From Roseovarius sp. (GTDB lineage: Bacteria > Pseudomonadota > Alphaproteobacteria > Rhodobacterales > Rhodobacteraceae): a DNA stretch of 64,000 nucleotides. This document shows, in pieces, positions 10,740-20,368 of the stretch. The position numbers and the translations under genes were made by a program. The stretch spans positions 186,001 to 250,000 of the forward strand of contig JAJFIA010000004.1 in NCBI GenBank assembly GCA_021775255.1, read 5' to 3'. The notes beneath the pieces are model-generated. The model did not search any database. It was not told the DNA's origin and saw only the letters and a list, made by a program, of their open reading frames with translations. The first letter of the stretch is position 1. Every line of letters begins with the position of its first letter.

Positions 10740-12035
10740 TCACTCCGCTGCCACGGCGCTCACGGCACCGCTTTGTTTTGATTTGATCCGGTCTTCTATT
10801 TCATCCCGGAAATTCTTGATCAGGCCCTGAATCGGCCAGGCGGCCGCATCGCCAAGGGCACAGATGGTATGGCCTTCGACCTGCTTGGTCACGCTCAAAA
10901 GCATGTCTATTTCTTCCACCCCGGCCTCGCCGGTGACCAGACGTTCCATCACCCGCATCATCCAGCCGGTGCCTTCGCGGCACGGCGTGCATTGGCCACA
11001 GCTTTCATGTTTGTAAAACTTCGACAGCCGCCAGATCGCCTTGATGATGTCGGTGGACTGATCCATCACGATCACCGCCGCCGTACCCAAGGACGAGCCG
11101 ACCTCGCGCAGGGCATCGAAATCCATCACCGCATCGCGCATGTTTTCGCCGCGCACGCATGGCACCGATGAGCCGCCGGGAATCACCGCCTTGAGGTTAT
11201 CCCAGCCGCCGCGGATACCGCCGCAATGCTTCTCGATCAGTTCCTCAAACGGGATCGACATCGAATCCTCAACCACGCAGGGATTATTCACATGCCCCGA
11301 GATGGCATAAAGCTTGGTGCCCGAATTATTCGGCCTGCCAAAGCCCGAAAACCAATCCGGACCACGGCGCAGGATGGTGGGCACAACGGCAATCGATTCC
11401 ACGTTGTTGACCGTAGTCGGACAGCCATAAAGCCCCGCCCCCGCCGGGAAAGGCGGCTTCATCCGGGGCATGCCTTTTTTGCCCTCAAGGCTTTCCAGCA
11501 GCGCGGTTTCTTCGCCGCAAATATAAGCGCCCGCGCCATGGGCGAGGTAGAGATCAAAATCCCAGCCGGATTTGCAGGCATTGCGGCCAATCATCCCGGC
11601 CTCATAAGCCTCGTCAATCGCCGCCTGAAGCGCCTCGCGCTCGCGGATATATTCGCCGCGGATATAGATATAACAGGCGTGCGATCCCATCGCGAAACTG
11701 GCAATCAGGCAGCCTTCGATCAGGGTATGGGGATCGTTGCGCATGATCTCGCGGTCTTTGCAGGTGCCGGGCTCGGATTCGTCGGCATTGACCACCAGAT
11801 AGGCCGGGCGGCCATCGCTTTCTTTCGGCATGAACGACCATTTCAATCCGGTGGGAAAGCCCGCACCGCCACGCCCGCGCAAGCCGCTGGCCTTCATCTG
11901 ATCCACGATCCAGTCGCGGCCGTTTTGCAGGATTTTGGCGGTGCCATCCCAATGGCCGCGCGCCAATGCACCCCTAAGGGTGCGGTCATGCATGCCATAG
12001 AGATTGGTGAATATTCGGTCCTGATCTTTTAGCAT
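10740..12035 (-). CDS. nuoF: NADH-quinone oxidoreductase subunit F (NuoF)
   Basis: This is the 431-residue NADH-oxidising subunit of complex I, carrying FMN and cluster N3. The glycine-rich [13 protein letters not shown] at about residue 54 forms the flavin/NADH site, and [13 protein letters not shown] near residue 350 together with a later Cys binds the 4Fe-4S cluster. Length is typical. It starts 7 bp after the DUF5337 gene and is followed 1 bp later by the MAPEG-like gene. Confidence 0.98.
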   Translation of the reverse strand: MLKDQDRIFTNLYGMHDRTLRGALARGHWDGTAKILQNGRDWIVDQMKASGLRGRGGAGFPTGLKWSFMPKESDGRPAYLVVNADESEPGTCKDREIMRNDPHTLIEGCLIASFAMGSHACYIYIRGEYIREREALQAAIDEAYEAGMIGRNACKSGWDFDLYLAHGAGAYICGEETALLESLEGKKGMPRMKPPFPAGAGLYGCPTTVNNVESIAVVPTILRRGPDWFSGFGRPNNSGTKLYAISGHVNNPCVVEDSMSIPFEELIEKHCGGIRGGWDNLKAVIPGGSSVPCVRGENMRDAVMDFDALREVGSSLGTAAVIVMDQSTDIIKAIWRLSKFYKHESCGQCTPCREGTGWMMRVMERLVTGEAGVEEIDMLLSVTKQVEGHTICALGDAAAWPIQGLIKNFRDEIEDRIKSKQSGAVSAVAAE

Positions 12036-12042
12036 CCCGCTG

Positions 12043-12267
12043 TTACCCTTGATTGTTCTGGCGCAGACGCCAGATTTGAAAAATCATCCAGAAGGCCCAG
12101 ACAAACCCCGCCAAAGCCACCAGATCGAACAGTGCGAGCATGCGGTTGCTCAGCCCCATCCAGCCGCCGATCAGGGTTGTCAAAATCCAGAACACCCCGG
12201 TGCCCGCGATCACCAAAGCCGCCTGCCTGCCCATGCGGGCCTGTTGCTGTTCGGGGGTATCTGTCAT
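12043..12267 (-). CDS. DUF5337 small membrane protein
   Basis: This is a 74-residue protein with two hydrophobic segments (about residues 16-40 and 44-66) and a charged N-terminus [15 protein letters not shown]. It matches the DUF5337 family, which I know from Rhodobacteraceae. It lies in the nuo operon between the HhH protein gene and nuoF. Function is unknown. Placement with complex I genes makes an assembly factor or accessory subunit possible, but nothing in the sequence shows it. Confidence 0.75.
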   Translation of the reverse strand: MTDTPEQQQARMGRQAALVIAGTGVFWILTTLIGGWMGLSNRMLALFDLVALAGFVWAFWMIFQIWRLRQNNQG

Positions 12268-12280
12268 TGCCCTGCCTCAT

Positions 12281-12874
12281 TCAATATACATCGCCATCCT
12301 TGACCCGCCTGGAAAATTCAGTGACTCCCCCAGCGGCCAGGGTTTTGGCCTGTTCGATCCAGTTATCCCGGCTGATACGGCCCTTGAAACCCTTGAGATT
12401 GGCATCCACCCAGGCCACTTCATCGGCGCTCCAGGCCGCGATCTGATCAAAATGGTAAAATCCCATCTCGTTCAACTGCTGTTCCAGCTTCGGGCCAACG
12501 CCCTTGATCTGCTTGAGGTCATCGCCCCTGCCGCCGCGCGCCGCTTTCAATGCCTCGGGCCGGGTGCCGCCTTCACCGGTAGCCGCAGGCGCTGCCGGGC
12601 TTTTGACGGCGGCAGGTTTTTCAACGGGCTTTGGCTCGGGTGCAGGGGTCGGTGTTGGCTCAGGCGCAGGGGTCGGAGCTGTATAGGCATCTTCAACACT
12701 GCAAAACAGCCGGGTCAGTACGATACCAAGAAGGATCGTCAGAATAACGCCAATCAACAGCGCCAGAATAAACACCAGTGTCACGCTCAATTTCCACAGC
12801 AATATCAGCCCGACAAGGCCCGCAATGGCCCAGCAGATGATCTTGCAGGTATTTGTATTATCTGAATTTGACAT
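12281..12874 (-). CDS. Membrane-anchored helix-hairpin-helix protein related to the NuoE tail
   Basis: This is a 197-residue protein. Residues 10-60 hold two hydrophobic segments, then comes a Pro/Ala/Thr/Glu-rich linker (PTPAPEPTPTPAPEPKP), then an 80-residue C-terminal domain beginning [14 protein letters not shown]. By hand alignment this domain is identical to the last 80 residues of the adjacent NuoE at about 59 of 80 positions. The GVGPKLE core is a helix-hairpin-helix element of a kind that can bind DNA but also occurs in ribosomal L21 and NuoE tails. It is probably a domain duplication next to nuoE. Function is unknown. Confidence 0.75.
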   Translation of the reverse strand: MSNSDNTNTCKIICWAIAGLVGLILLWKLSVTLVFILALLIGVILTILLGIVLTRLFCSVEDAYTAPTPAPEPTPTPAPEPKPVEKPAAVKSPAAPAATGEGGTRPEALKAARGGRGDDLKQIKGVGPKLEQQLNEMGFYHFDQIAAWSADEVAWVDANLKGFKGRISRDNWIEQAKTLAAGGVTEFSRRVKDGDVY

Positions 12875-12910
12875 TGTTCATCCCCCTATCCAGTTATCGA
12901 AAAAGACCTG

Positions 12911-14020
12911 TTAATAGACATCACCTTTTTTAACCCGCGCCGAAAATTCTGTCTCGCGTCCCTCGGCCAGCAGTTTGGCCTGCCCGGCCCAGTCATCGCG
13001 GCTGACGCGGCCCTTGAAGCCCACAAGATTTTCATCGGCCCAGGCAATATCCCCGGCGTTCCACTTGGCGATCTGATCAAAGTGATAAAACCCCATATCG
13101 TTCAGCATTTTCTCAAGCTTGGGCCCAACGCCCTTGATCTGCTTGAGATCATCCGCGCCGGATTTGCGCGGACTTTTCAACGCTTTGGGTTTCTTCAGCG
13201 CAGGTTTGGCCGCCGGTTTGGCTTTTGCGGCTGGCTTGGCTTTGACGGCGGGCTTGGCAGCCGGTTTTGCCCTGGCCGTCACCGCAGGCGCGCCGGGATT
13301 GTGGTTTGCGCCCTTATCGCGCCACGGGGCCAAAAGCGGCACCTCGGTGCCATCAATCCGCTTGATGCTGTCACCCTGATCCACCGCGCGCTGCGCGCTG
13401 GCGTTATATTTCGTCTTGCCGGTGTCATATTCCTTCAGGCTGGTCAACCCGCTTAACGGCTCGGCGGCATAGCGGCCATTTTGCGGCCCCGGCACCGGCA
13501 GTTTGCCCGCCGCCATCTCATCTATGATCTCGGCCAGACGCGCAGTTGTCAGATCCTCGTAATAATCCTTGCCGATCTGCGCCATCGGCGCATTGGCACA
13601 GGCACCGAGGCATTCCACCTCTTCCCAACTAAACTTGCCATCGCTGCTCAGCTCATGGGCATTTGGCGCAATCTTTTCACGACAAACGCCGATCAGATCT
13701 TCCGCGCCGCAAATCATGCAGGATGTGGTGCCGCAAACCTGAATATGCGCGACCGAGCCAACCGGCTGCAACTGAAACATGAAATAGAACGACGCCACTT
13801 CCAGCGCCCGGATATGAGCCAGCCCGAGCATATCGGCAACGCATTCAATCGCCGGGCGGCTCAGCCAGCCTTCCTGTTCCTGCGCGCGCCATAAAAGCGG
13901 GATGATCGCGCTGGCCTCGCGGCCCTCGGGATATTTGCTGATCTGCGCATCGGCCCAGGCCTGATTGGCCTTTGTGAAGGCAAAGCTTTCGGGTTGCTCG
14001 TGGTAAAGACGTCGTAGCAT
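12911..14020 (-). CDS. nuoE: NADH-quinone oxidoreductase subunit E (NuoE) with HhH tail
   Basis: This is a thioredoxin-like 2Fe-2S subunit (cluster N1a) of the NADH dehydrogenase module. Ligands Cys96, Cys101, Cys137 and Cys141 are visible in CGTTSC and CLGAC. Residues 1-240 cover the usual protein. The 369 residues exceed the roughly 160-240 of ordinary NuoE because of a Lys/Ala/Pro linker (about 245-285) and an 80-residue helix-hairpin-helix domain (290-369) shared with the next gene. The start ATG at 14020 directly abuts the TAG of a 38-codon frame that supplies the AGGAG site. Confidence 0.95.
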   Translation of the reverse strand: MLRRLYHEQPESFAFTKANQAWADAQISKYPEGREASAIIPLLWRAQEQEGWLSRPAIECVADMLGLAHIRALEVASFYFMFQLQPVGSVAHIQVCGTTSCMICGAEDLIGVCREKIAPNAHELSSDGKFSWEEVECLGACANAPMAQIGKDYYEDLTTARLAEIIDEMAAGKLPVPGPQNGRYAAEPLSGLTSLKEYDTGKTKYNASAQRAVDQGDSIKRIDGTEVPLLAPWRDKGANHNPGAPAVTARAKPAAKPAVKAKPAAKAKPAAKPALKKPKALKSPRKSGADDLKQIKGVGPKLEKMLNDMGFYHFDQIAKWNAGDIAWADENLVGFKGRVSRDDWAGQAKLLAEGRETEFSARVKKGDVY

Positions 14021-14137
14021 CTAGGCACAGGCTCCTGTTATCTGTTTCATATTCAAAACCAAATTTCCTGACACAGCGAATTCAGGCCGGGAAGGACAAT
14101 CAAATCTGATCCCATGGGCGTGGTATTTCCGGGTCAT
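14021..14137 (-). CDS. Candidate small protein (38 aa) between repeat protein and nuoE
   Basis: An open frame spans the whole gap. ATG at 14137 overlaps the upstream stop by ATGA, and TAG at 14023-14021 abuts the nuoE ATG with no spacer. The product would start MTRKYHAHGIRFDCPSR and end MKQITGACA. No domain is recognisable. Exact tiling of the gap is the evidence, as for the frames at 7586-7750 and 16044-16169. Confidence 0.35.
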   Translation of the reverse strand: MTRKYHAHGIRFDCPSRPEFAVSGNLVLNMKQITGACA

Positions 14138-14901
14138 CCGCAAGCCCCCGCCGTTATCCGAAAGCCATCACCGGCTTTGGTATCCTGCAACAGGCCTTCA
14201 TCAGCCATATCTTCAATAACCTTATGCACCCGGTCAAAATCCAGCCCGGCTTCGGGAATGGCCACTAAAAATTCACTTAACTTGACCTCGCAACCGGACG
14301 TTTCCATATAGCTGATGAATTTTATTCTCTCTTCTGTCTGGGCTGCCTCGGCAGTGTCAAGATTTGCCTTGGCCGCCGCCATCTTATCCCCGGCAATCTT
14401 TTCCGCCATGCCATCAAATTTATCGCACAGGGATTGCTCCATATAAATGGTTTGGTTGTCTTCCGACAGCGAGACCTCCCCCATCGACATCATCTGCCCG
14501 ATCAGCGGCTTGATCTGCCCGCGCTCAACCCCAAGCGGCGGCAGTAATTCATTGGATTGCGCGGCGGTCATCGAACAGCCATTATAAGCCACCCCGGCCA
14601 AAAACCGCTCGCGCGTGGTGTAATCGGGCGTTGCGGTGCCACAACTGCCGCCATGCACGATCAACTGCCCATCAATCAGGCTGGCGCGATCATCCGCCAT
14701 CAAAAGCCCGGCAATCGCCTTGACTTCATCTTTGTCATTAAAGCCCGCTTCGGGCATGATTTCATCTGCGGTGGCGTTGCTCATCCGGCAATTATTGGCA
14801 GCCATCACCGCCAGAAATTCATCCATCCGTTCGGGGCTGATCTCCTGCGCCTGAGCCGTGGCAGGCAACAGCATCATGCCAATGAAAAGCGCGCGCATCA
14901 T
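14134..14901 (-). CDS. Secreted three-repeat Cys protein A in the nuo operon
   Basis: This is a 255-residue protein with a cleavable signal peptide (MMRALFIGMMLLPATAQAQ). The mature part holds three units of roughly 65-70 residues. Each runs R..F...(N/G)C.(M/V)....(L/I)P..G.....(I/V)..(I/L)... and ends with a second Cys (GGSCG, EQSLCD, AGACG). Two Cys per unit suggest one disulfide each in the periplasm. It is a paralogue of the next gene upstream, overlapping it by ATGA. I do not recognise a named family. The unit could be a small helical fold, but no function can be assigned. Confidence 0.75.
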   Translation of the reverse strand: MMRALFIGMMLLPATAQAQEISPERMDEFLAVMAANNCRMSNATADEIMPEAGFNDKDEVKAIAGLLMADDRASLIDGQLIVHGGSCGTATPDYTTRERFLAGVAYNGCSMTAAQSNELLPPLGVERGQIKPLIGQMMSMGEVSLSEDNQTIYMEQSLCDKFDGMAEKIAGDKMAAAKANLDTAEAAQTEERIKFISYMETSGCEVKLSEFLVAIPEAGLDFDRVHKVIEDMADEGLLQDTKAGDGFRITAGACG

Positions 14902-15653
14902 TGGCAGACCTCCGGCTTGATGGTCAGAAGGTCATCCTCGCCGGTCATTTCCGCGTCCCCGGATTTGAGCAGGGCCTGAATGATCGGGCGTATATCCGCT
15001 GCGTTGAAACCGGCGCGTGGCAGTTCATTCTGCGCCTCCGAGCGGGTGATCGCGCAATTCACGCTCACCATATATGCCAGAAATTCCCGGCGAATTTCCT
15101 CGGGGCTTTTCGGGGCAGGTTTTTGCGGTAGCGCGGCGGCCATTATATCAGACAACCCTTTGTATTTGCTGCATATCCCAGCATCCAGATGCACCGTTGT
15201 TTCATCCGGTGACAGGCTGACCTCACCGGCGCTGAGCATTGCCTCCATCAGCAGGCGCACTTCCTGCAATTCAACCCCCACACGCGGCAAAATCGCCTCG
15301 GATTGTCTGGTTGTCATGACGCAGCCATTATCGGCCAGTGCCGCGAAGAACCGTTCGCGGGCGGTATATTTTGCAGCTGCGCCGCAAGGGCCGCCAAAGA
15401 CCACAAGCTGCCCTTCCAGAATACGCGCGCGGCCATCCGATACCAGCATCCCGGTGATGGTTTTGGTTTCGGTAGCATCTGTAAACCCTGCCTGCGGCAG
15501 CACCTCATCCGCCCGATAAGCATTCATCCGGCAGCCATTTTGCGCGATCACATCAACAAATTTTTCCACCCGCTCCGGCGCAATCACCTCAGACGCCTGC
15601 ACCGGGGCTGCCAGGGCCATAAAGGCCAATATGCACCAAAGCGCGCGCATCAT
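14898..15653 (-). CDS. Secreted three-repeat Cys protein B in the nuo operon
   Basis: This is a 251-residue paralogue of the downstream gene with the same design: signal peptide ending APVQAS, then three units beginning RVEKFVDVIAQNGCRM, RERFFAALADNGCVM and RREFLAYMVSVNCAI, each with a LP..G turn (VLPQAGF, ILPRVGV, ELPRAGF) and a terminal Cys (GGPCG, AGICS, PEVCQ). It overlaps both neighbours by ATGA, so it is translated with nuoD and nuoE. Tandem duplication after internal triplication is the simplest history. The function is unknown; a periplasmic partner of the membrane arm is one possibility. Confidence 0.75.
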   Translation of the reverse strand: MMRALWCILAFMALAAPVQASEVIAPERVEKFVDVIAQNGCRMNAYRADEVLPQAGFTDATETKTITGMLVSDGRARILEGQLVVFGGPCGAAAKYTARERFFAALADNGCVMTTRQSEAILPRVGVELQEVRLLMEAMLSAGEVSLSPDETTVHLDAGICSKYKGLSDIMAAALPQKPAPKSPEEIRREFLAYMVSVNCAITRSEAQNELPRAGFNAADIRPIIQALLKSGDAEMTGEDDLLTIKPEVCQ

Positions 15654-16012
15654 GCGGCCTGCCCCAGCGCGGCCAGCGCCACGATCACCACAAGCGATGC
15701 GGCAAAACCCGCCCCCAGATGTTTTTTACAGGTATGGCCGCTGCGGGCATAAATCCAGGCATCGGCAAACGCCATGAAAGCAAAGCTTGCAAACAGCACG
15801 GCAATCACCGCCATATCCTTGTATAGCGTGGCCCCCACCGCCAGTATGGTCATGGCGATATAGCGATCCGTCATCACCTGCGGCAGTTTTTCCGCCCGGT
15901 GGGTTGTCTGAACTAGGCCCGCCTGCGGATCCCGCAGGAAGATCAGCGACAGCAAAGCCGTCACCAGAACACCCAGACCGGAAAGAATTATGGCAAACTG
16001 CGTCAGTGTCAT
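15650..16012 (-). CDS. Unknown four-helix membrane protein of the nuo operon
   Basis: This 120-residue protein has four hydrophobic segments, starting MTLTQFAIILSGLGVL and ending LGQAA. The ATG at 16012 is preferred over the upstream in-frame start at 16075 because it has an AGGAAAAGG site and a hydrophobic N-terminus. Between helices are charged turns with RDPQAGL and ARSGHTCKKH. It may belong to one of the small DUF membrane families, but I cannot name it. It overlaps the secreted repeat protein gene by ATGA. Confidence 0.6.
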   Translation of the reverse strand: MTLTQFAIILSGLGVLVTALLSLIFLRDPQAGLVQTTHRAEKLPQVMTDRYIAMTILAVGATLYKDMAVIAVLFASFAFMAFADAWIYARSGHTCKKHLGAGFAASLVVIVALAALGQAA

Positions 16013-16043
16013 CGCGTGCCTTTTCCTGTGCCTGTGCCTGCCA

Positions 16044-16169
16044 TCAATACATCCCCATTGAGATCGTATGGGCATTCAACAGGGCAAAAATAATGCCGTG
16101 AACCGGATCAGGCCCACCGGCAAGAAGCATTGCAAAAACCAGCATACCGGGCACTCCTATGACGGCCAT
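16044..16169 (-). CDS. Candidate small membrane protein (41 aa) after nuoD
   Basis: The ATG at 16169 shares its A with the nuoD stop (TAATG). The product is short and hydrophobic ([19 protein letters not shown], then GIIFALLNAHTISMGMY) and could form one or two membrane helices. Its TGA at 16046-16044 is again overlapped by an ATG (TGATG) of an 11-codon frame that ends in an ATGA overlap with the next gene at 16012. Hydrophobic character plus coupling make this the most credible of the hidden small frames. Confidence 0.5.
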   Translation of the reverse strand: MAVIGVPGMLVFAMLLAGGPDPVHGIIFALLNAHTISMGMY

Positions 16170-17398
16170 TACCTGTCAATCTCCCCAAAGACGACATCCA
16201 TCGTGCCGATGATCGCCGCCACATCCGCCAGTTGATGCCCCCCCGCCACATGATCCATCGCCTGCAAATGCAGATAGCCCGGCGCGCGGATTTTGGCGCG
16301 GTAGGGCTTGTTGCTGCCATCAGCCACCAAATAAACCCCAAATTCGCCCTTGGGCGCTTCAATCGCCGCATAGGTTTGCCCGGCAGGCACATGAAAGCCC
16401 TCGGTATAAAGTTTGAAATGGTGGATCAGGCTTTCCATATCGGTTTTCATATCGCTGCGCTTGGGCGGGGTAATCTTGCCGCGCGCCAGAACATCGCCAC
16501 GGCCGTCGGGCGCGCGCAGTTTGGCCACCGCCTGAAGCATGATCCGCAGGGATTGGCGCATTTCCTCCATCCGGCAAAGGTAACGATCATAACAATCGCC
16601 GTTCTTGCCCACGGGGATTTGAAACTCAAACTCATCATAGCATTCATAAGGCTGCGCCCGGCGCAAATCCCATGCCAGCCCCGAGCCGCGCACCATCACC
16701 CCGGAAAAGCCCCAATCCAGAATATCCTGCTCAGACACGATACCAATATCGACATTGCGCTGCTTGAACACCCGGTTTTCCGTCAGCAGCCCGTCAAGAT
16801 CATCAATGAAATCGGGAAATTTATGCGACCAGGCCTCGATATCATCCAGCAGCGCATCGGGCAGGTCCATATGCACGCCGCCGGGCCGGAAATAGGCGGC
16901 ATGCAGGCGGGCACCACAGGCGCGCTCATAAAATTCCATCAGCAATTCGCGCTGCTCGAACCCCCAGACCGGCGGCGTCAAAGCCCCCACATCCAGCGCC
17001 TGCGTAGTGATGTTCAGCAGGTGATTGAGAATGCGGCCAATCTCGGAATAAAGCACCCGGATCAGGCTGGCGCGGCGCGGCACCACTGTGCCGGTCAGCT
17101 TTTCAATCGCCAGACACCAGGCATGTTCCTGATTCATCGGTGCCACATAATCCAGCCGGTCAAAATACGGCAGGTTTTGCAGATATGTCCGGCTTTCCAT
17201 CAGCTTTTCAGTGCCGCGATGCAAGAGGCCGATATGCGGATCGGCACGCTCGACGATCTCGCCGTCAAGCTCCAGGATCATCCGCAAAACGCCATGCGCC
17301 GCCGGGTGTTGCGGCCCGAAATTGATGTTGAAATTGCGGATCTTCTGTTCGCCGCTCAACGCATCGGAACTGCCATCGTCAAATTTGGAGCCGTCCAT
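16169..17398 (-). CDS. nuoD: NADH-quinone oxidoreductase subunit D (NuoD)
   Basis: This is a 409-residue 49-kDa-type subunit that forms the quinone head-group pocket with NuoB. It starts [20 protein letters not shown] and contains [16 protein letters not shown] with the conserved His-rich loop, then [16 protein letters not shown]. NuoC is separate, as in other Alphaproteobacteria, not fused as in E. coli. The ATG at 17398 overlaps the stop of the 74-residue membrane protein gene (TGATG). Confidence 0.98.
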   Translation of the reverse strand: MDGSKFDDGSSDALSGEQKIRNFNINFGPQHPAAHGVLRMILELDGEIVERADPHIGLLHRGTEKLMESRTYLQNLPYFDRLDYVAPMNQEHAWCLAIEKLTGTVVPRRASLIRVLYSEIGRILNHLLNITTQALDVGALTPPVWGFEQRELLMEFYERACGARLHAAYFRPGGVHMDLPDALLDDIEAWSHKFPDFIDDLDGLLTENRVFKQRNVDIGIVSEQDILDWGFSGVMVRGSGLAWDLRRAQPYECYDEFEFQIPVGKNGDCYDRYLCRMEEMRQSLRIMLQAVAKLRAPDGRGDVLARGKITPPKRSDMKTDMESLIHHFKLYTEGFHVPAGQTYAAIEAPKGEFGVYLVADGSNKPYRAKIRAPGYLHLQAMDHVAGGHQLADVAAIIGTMDVVFGEIDR

Positions 17399-17622
17399 CA
17401 GCCTTCCCCCCCGGACCTGTCAACCGGCTCCTTAAAGGCCACGACCCACAGCAGGATCAATGCCAAAGGCGGAAAGACAGCAAAAATTGCCACCCAGGGC
17501 GGAATACCAACACGGGGCAGTAATCTCCAGAACGGGATGCCCAGAATAACCGCGGTGACAAGCATCATCCAGATCATACCGCCACCATTCATATAGCCGT
17601 ATCCATAGCTCATATACATCAT
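17398..17622 (-). CDS. Small membrane protein between nuoC and nuoD
   Basis: This is a 74-residue protein with a Tyr/Met/Gly-rich start ([15 protein letters not shown]) and two hydrophobic stretches, [17 protein letters not shown] and [20 protein letters not shown]. It is coupled to nuoC (ATGA) and nuoD (TGATG). Rhodobacter and Paracoccus nuo/nqo operons are known to contain unidentified reading frames between subunit genes, and this appears to be one. No function is known to me. Confidence 0.65.
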   Translation of the reverse strand: MMYMSYGYGYMNGGGMIWMMLVTAVILGIPFWRLLPRVGIPPWVAIFAVFPPLALILLWVVAFKEPVDRSGGEG

Positions 17623-18227
17623 TTGACTTCTCCCTCTTTCTCATCACCGGGAAGAATATATTGCGCCCCCTCCCACGGGCTCATGAAATCAAATTGCCGG
17701 TATTCCTGCACCAGCGATACCGGCTCATAGACCACCCGTTTTTCAACCTCGTCATAGCGCAGCTCGGTATAGCCGGTTGTGGGGAAATCCTTGCGCAGCG
17801 GATGGCCACGAAAACCGTAATCGGTGAGGATGCGCCGCAGATCGGGATGGCCGGTGAAAAGCAGCCCGAACATGTCAAACACCTCACGCTCGAACCAGTT
17901 GGCGGAAGGGTGCACATCGGTCAATGAGGGCAGCAAATCATCCTCGCGCACCGCCACGCGCAGGCGGATGCGGTGGTTTTGGTACATGCTGAGGAAGTGA
18001 TATATCACATCAAAGCGCTTATCGCGCTCGGGGTAATCCACCGCCGTAATATCCACCAGGGTCGAGAATTTGCAGGTCGGATCGGTTTTCAGAAATTCAA
18101 TCAGCCCGATGATGCCCGACAATGCCACATCAACCGTCAGCTCGCCATTGATCACCTCCCAGCCCAGCACGCAATCATTGCGCTTCAGCTCGATATGGGT
18201 GCCCAGTTCTTCCAATGCATCGCTCAT
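17619..18227 (-). CDS. nuoC: NADH-quinone oxidoreductase subunit C (NuoC)
   Basis: This is the 202-residue 30-kDa-type subunit of the complex I connecting module. Conserved landmarks are [32 protein letters not shown] (the 30-kDa signature) and the FMSPWE stretch near the C-terminus. It starts with ATG at 18227, overlapping the nuoB stop by ATGA. Length is typical of Alphaproteobacteria. Confidence 0.97.
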   Translation of the reverse strand: MSDALEELGTHIELKRNDCVLGWEVINGELTVDVALSGIIGLIEFLKTDPTCKFSTLVDITAVDYPERDKRFDVIYHFLSMYQNHRIRLRVAVREDDLLPSLTDVHPSANWFEREVFDMFGLLFTGHPDLRRILTDYGFRGHPLRKDFPTTGYTELRYDEVEKRVVYEPVSLVQEYRQFDFMSPWEGAQYILPGDEKEGEVK

Positions 18228-18757
18228 CTGATAATCGTCCCCGTCCGCCTGATCTTCTTTTGCAGCGCCAGAATGCCGTAGACCAGCGCCTCGGCCGTGG
18301 GCGGGCAGCCGGGCACGTAAATATCCACCGGCACGATCCGGTCACAGCCGCGCACCACCGAATAGCTGTAGTGGTAGTAACCGCCGCCATTGGCGCATGA
18401 TCCCATGCTGATCACATAGCGTGGCTCGGGCATCTGATCATAAACCTTGCGCAGCGCGGGCGCCATTTTATTGGTCAAAGTGCCGGCCACGATCATCACA
18501 TCCGATTGGCGCGGGCTGGCGCGCGGCGCAAAGCCAAAGCGCTCAACATCATAGCGCGGCATCGCCGAATGCATCATCTCAACCGCGCAGCAGGCCAGTC
18601 CGAATGTCATCCAGTGCAGGGATCCTGTGCGCGCCCAGTTGACGATATCCTCGGCTGAGGTCAGCAGAAAACCCTTGTCCTGCAATTCCCGGTTCAGCTC
18701 CTGCGTGGAAACCTCGCGGTCAATGCCTGCGGTATTTGCTCCGGTTGCTACGACCAT
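18224..18757 (-). CDS. nuoB: NADH-quinone oxidoreductase subunit B (NuoB)
   Basis: This is the subunit carrying cluster N2, the last iron-sulfur centre before quinone. The tandem Cys pair in [10 protein letters not shown] and the cysteines in [10 protein letters not shown] and [10 protein letters not shown] are present. An in-frame ATG lies at 18778, but the ATG at 18757 (177 residues) is preferred: it has AAGGGG seven bases upstream and gives an N-terminus like relatives. It then overlaps the nuoA end by 10 bp. Confidence 0.97.
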   Translation of the reverse strand: MVVATGANTAGIDREVSTQELNRELQDKGFLLTSAEDIVNWARTGSLHWMTFGLACCAVEMMHSAMPRYDVERFGFAPRASPRQSDVMIVAGTLTNKMAPALRKVYDQMPEPRYVISMGSCANGGGYYHYSYSVVRGCDRIVPVDIYVPGCPPTAEALVYGILALQKKIRRTGTIIR

Positions 18758-19113
18758 TCCATTGCCCCTTTTCGCCATTCATATGCAAAGCCCGCTGTCA
18801 GCACGGCCAGAAAGACCATCATCGACCAAAAGCCCGTCATGCTGACATCCTTGAACGCAACGGCCCAGGGAAACAGCATGGCAATTTCCAGATCAAAGAT
18901 GATGAATAGGATCGACACCAGATAGAACCGGACATCAAATTTCATCCTTGCGTCATCAAAAGCGTTGAACCCGCATTCATAGGCACTTACCTTTTCCGGA
19001 TCGGGGTTTCGCACGGCAATGATCACAGCGGCGAGGATCAGAACAAGTCCAAGGCCGATGGCAATGGCCAGGAACACGAGAATGGGAAGGTATTCCCTGA
19101 GCATCTCTTCCAC
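18748..19113 (-). CDS. nuoA: NADH-quinone oxidoreductase subunit A (NuoA)
   Basis: This is a 121-residue three-helix complex I subunit, beginning [15 protein letters not shown] with the GTG at 19113 read as Met. This start is chosen because AAGGAG lies eight bases upstream and the length equals that of Paracoccus Nqo7. Upstream in-frame ATGs would place the ribosome site inside the gene. The conserved acidic loop [21 protein letters not shown] is present. It is the first gene of the nuo operon. Confidence 0.96.
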   Translation of the reverse strand: MEEMLREYLPILVFLAIAIGLGLVLILAAVIIAVRNPDPEKVSAYECGFNAFDDARMKFDVRFYLVSILFIIFDLEIAMLFPWAVAFKDVSMTGFWSMMVFLAVLTAGFAYEWRKGAMEWS

Positions 19114-19165
19114 TTGGGTGGCTCCTTTCATGCGCCTGAACCTGCGCATTCTGATGGCAATAGCA

Positions 19166-19206
19166 ATTCTATTTTCCGGTTTACCCCTGCCCCAAGGTGG
19201 GGTCAA
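19166..19206 (-). promoter_or_regulatory. Possible nuo operon promoter
   Basis: On the minus strand TTGACC (19206-19201) is followed after 17 bp by TAAACC (19183-19178). A second reading uses TAGAAT (19171-19166) as -10 with a weaker -35, TTGGGG. Either would give a leader of roughly 50-65 nt before the nuoA GTG. Weak matches; assigned mainly by position between the MetE-like gene and nuoA. Confidence 0.3.
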
Positions 19207-19246
19207 CCAGCCGCCTTGAAAAACACGCCAGAAATGAAAGATCAGA

Positions 19247-20296
19247 TCAAACCGACCGCGCCGCCTCGCACATGTTTTTAAGCTTTTTCATCGCCAGATC
19301 ACGGCCCAGAAAGCCAAGCCCGCAATCGGGCGCGGCAATCAGGCGCTCGGGGGGCAGATGCTCAAGCACCTCAAGCATCCGGGCGCGGATTTCCTCAACT
19401 GTTTCCACCCGGCTTGAGGCCACCGCGAAAAACCCGACAATCAGCTTTGAGCGCTTGTACATCTCAAAGAGTTCCGGCGGGTTGTGGCGGTGGGCATCTT
19501 CAATGGATATTTCATCGGCAATTCCGTCCACGGCTTCGGCGATCTGCACATATGACGCCTGATCCGCCTTGGGATATTCTTCGTCATCAAGGTGATTGGG
19601 ATAGCCGCAGCACATATGAATCACCCGGGTCACATGGCCCGGCACCCCCTGAAAGCAGCGTTCCAGCGTCTCGGTACCATAGGCCAATGCCGCATCAGGC
19701 TTGCGGGCAAAAATCGGCTCGTCAATCTGGATATAGCGGCAGCCTGCATCGGCCAATGCCAGCACCTGCGCATTCAGCGCCACCGCCAGATCACGCGCCA
19801 AAGCGGGCGGGTCATTATAGAACACATCCGCCGTGGTATCGGATATGGTCATCGGCCCCGGCATGGTGATCTTGACCGGCCTGCCCGCCGCGGCCTCGGC
19901 CACTTGCCAATCGCGCACCAAGGCACTGGTATCATTGGCTTTAATTTTGCTGCGGATGGTCGGAAGCTCGGATGTATAGGCACCATTTCTAAGCACCCGC
20001 TCGGTCAGGTTCTGAAAATCGAACCCGTCAAAATGACGGCATTGGTAATGCACATAATTCTCGCGCCGGATCTCGCCATCGGTTGGCACATCTATACCGC
20101 AGGCAATCTGATCGGCGACCACCTCGGCGGTGGCCCTGTCCATCAGTTTTTGCGCCTCGGGATCCTGCGCCTTGTCCCATTGCCTGAGCACCTGATCGTT
20201 ATAATCTACCGCGTCATGGCCAACCTGAAACCAATCGGTCACCGGCACGTAATCAGGCTTGGGATAGGCCCCGATACAGGTGGTTCTTAATGGCAT
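19247..20296 (-). CDS. Short MetE-like cobalamin-independent methyltransferase
   Basis: This is a 349-residue single-domain protein of the methionine synthase II (MetE C-terminal) family. It shows [16 protein letters not shown], the zinc-ligand segment HMCCGYPNH and a late Cys in [11 protein letters not shown], fitting the His-Cys-Cys zinc site that activates a thiol. Full MetE has about 750 residues and two barrels; here only the catalytic barrel is present, as in core-MetE and related methyltransferases of unknown methyl donor. It stands alone between the nuo operon and an AraC regulator on the same strand. The true substrate cannot be told from sequence. Confidence 0.8.
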   Translation of the reverse strand: MPLRTTCIGAYPKPDYVPVTDWFQVGHDAVDYNDQVLRQWDKAQDPEAQKLMDRATAEVVADQIACGIDVPTDGEIRRENYVHYQCRHFDGFDFQNLTERVLRNGAYTSELPTIRSKIKANDTSALVRDWQVAEAAAGRPVKITMPGPMTISDTTADVFYNDPPALARDLAVALNAQVLALADAGCRYIQIDEPIFARKPDAALAYGTETLERCFQGVPGHVTRVIHMCCGYPNHLDDEEYPKADQASYVQIAEAVDGIADEISIEDAHRHNPPELFEMYKRSKLIVGFFAVASSRVETVEEIRARMLEVLEHLPPERLIAAPDCGLGFLGRDLAMKKLKNMCEAARSV

Positions 20297-20368
20297 TTTT
20301 GGTGCCTTTCGTCAGGTAAACATAAGATCAAAACGCTAGCGGCAAAACCCTGCCCCGGCAAGCAATGA

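Noticed and set aside
16009..16044. 11-codon frame MAGTGTGKGTR between two nuo accessory genes
   Set aside because: Overlaps at both ends are notable, but the sequence is a simple GGCACA repeat containing the ribosome site of the next gene, too short to call.
16232..17596. Long plus-strand frame (454 codons) opposite nuoD
   Set aside because: Antisense shadow of nuoD with no signal, domain or ribosome site.
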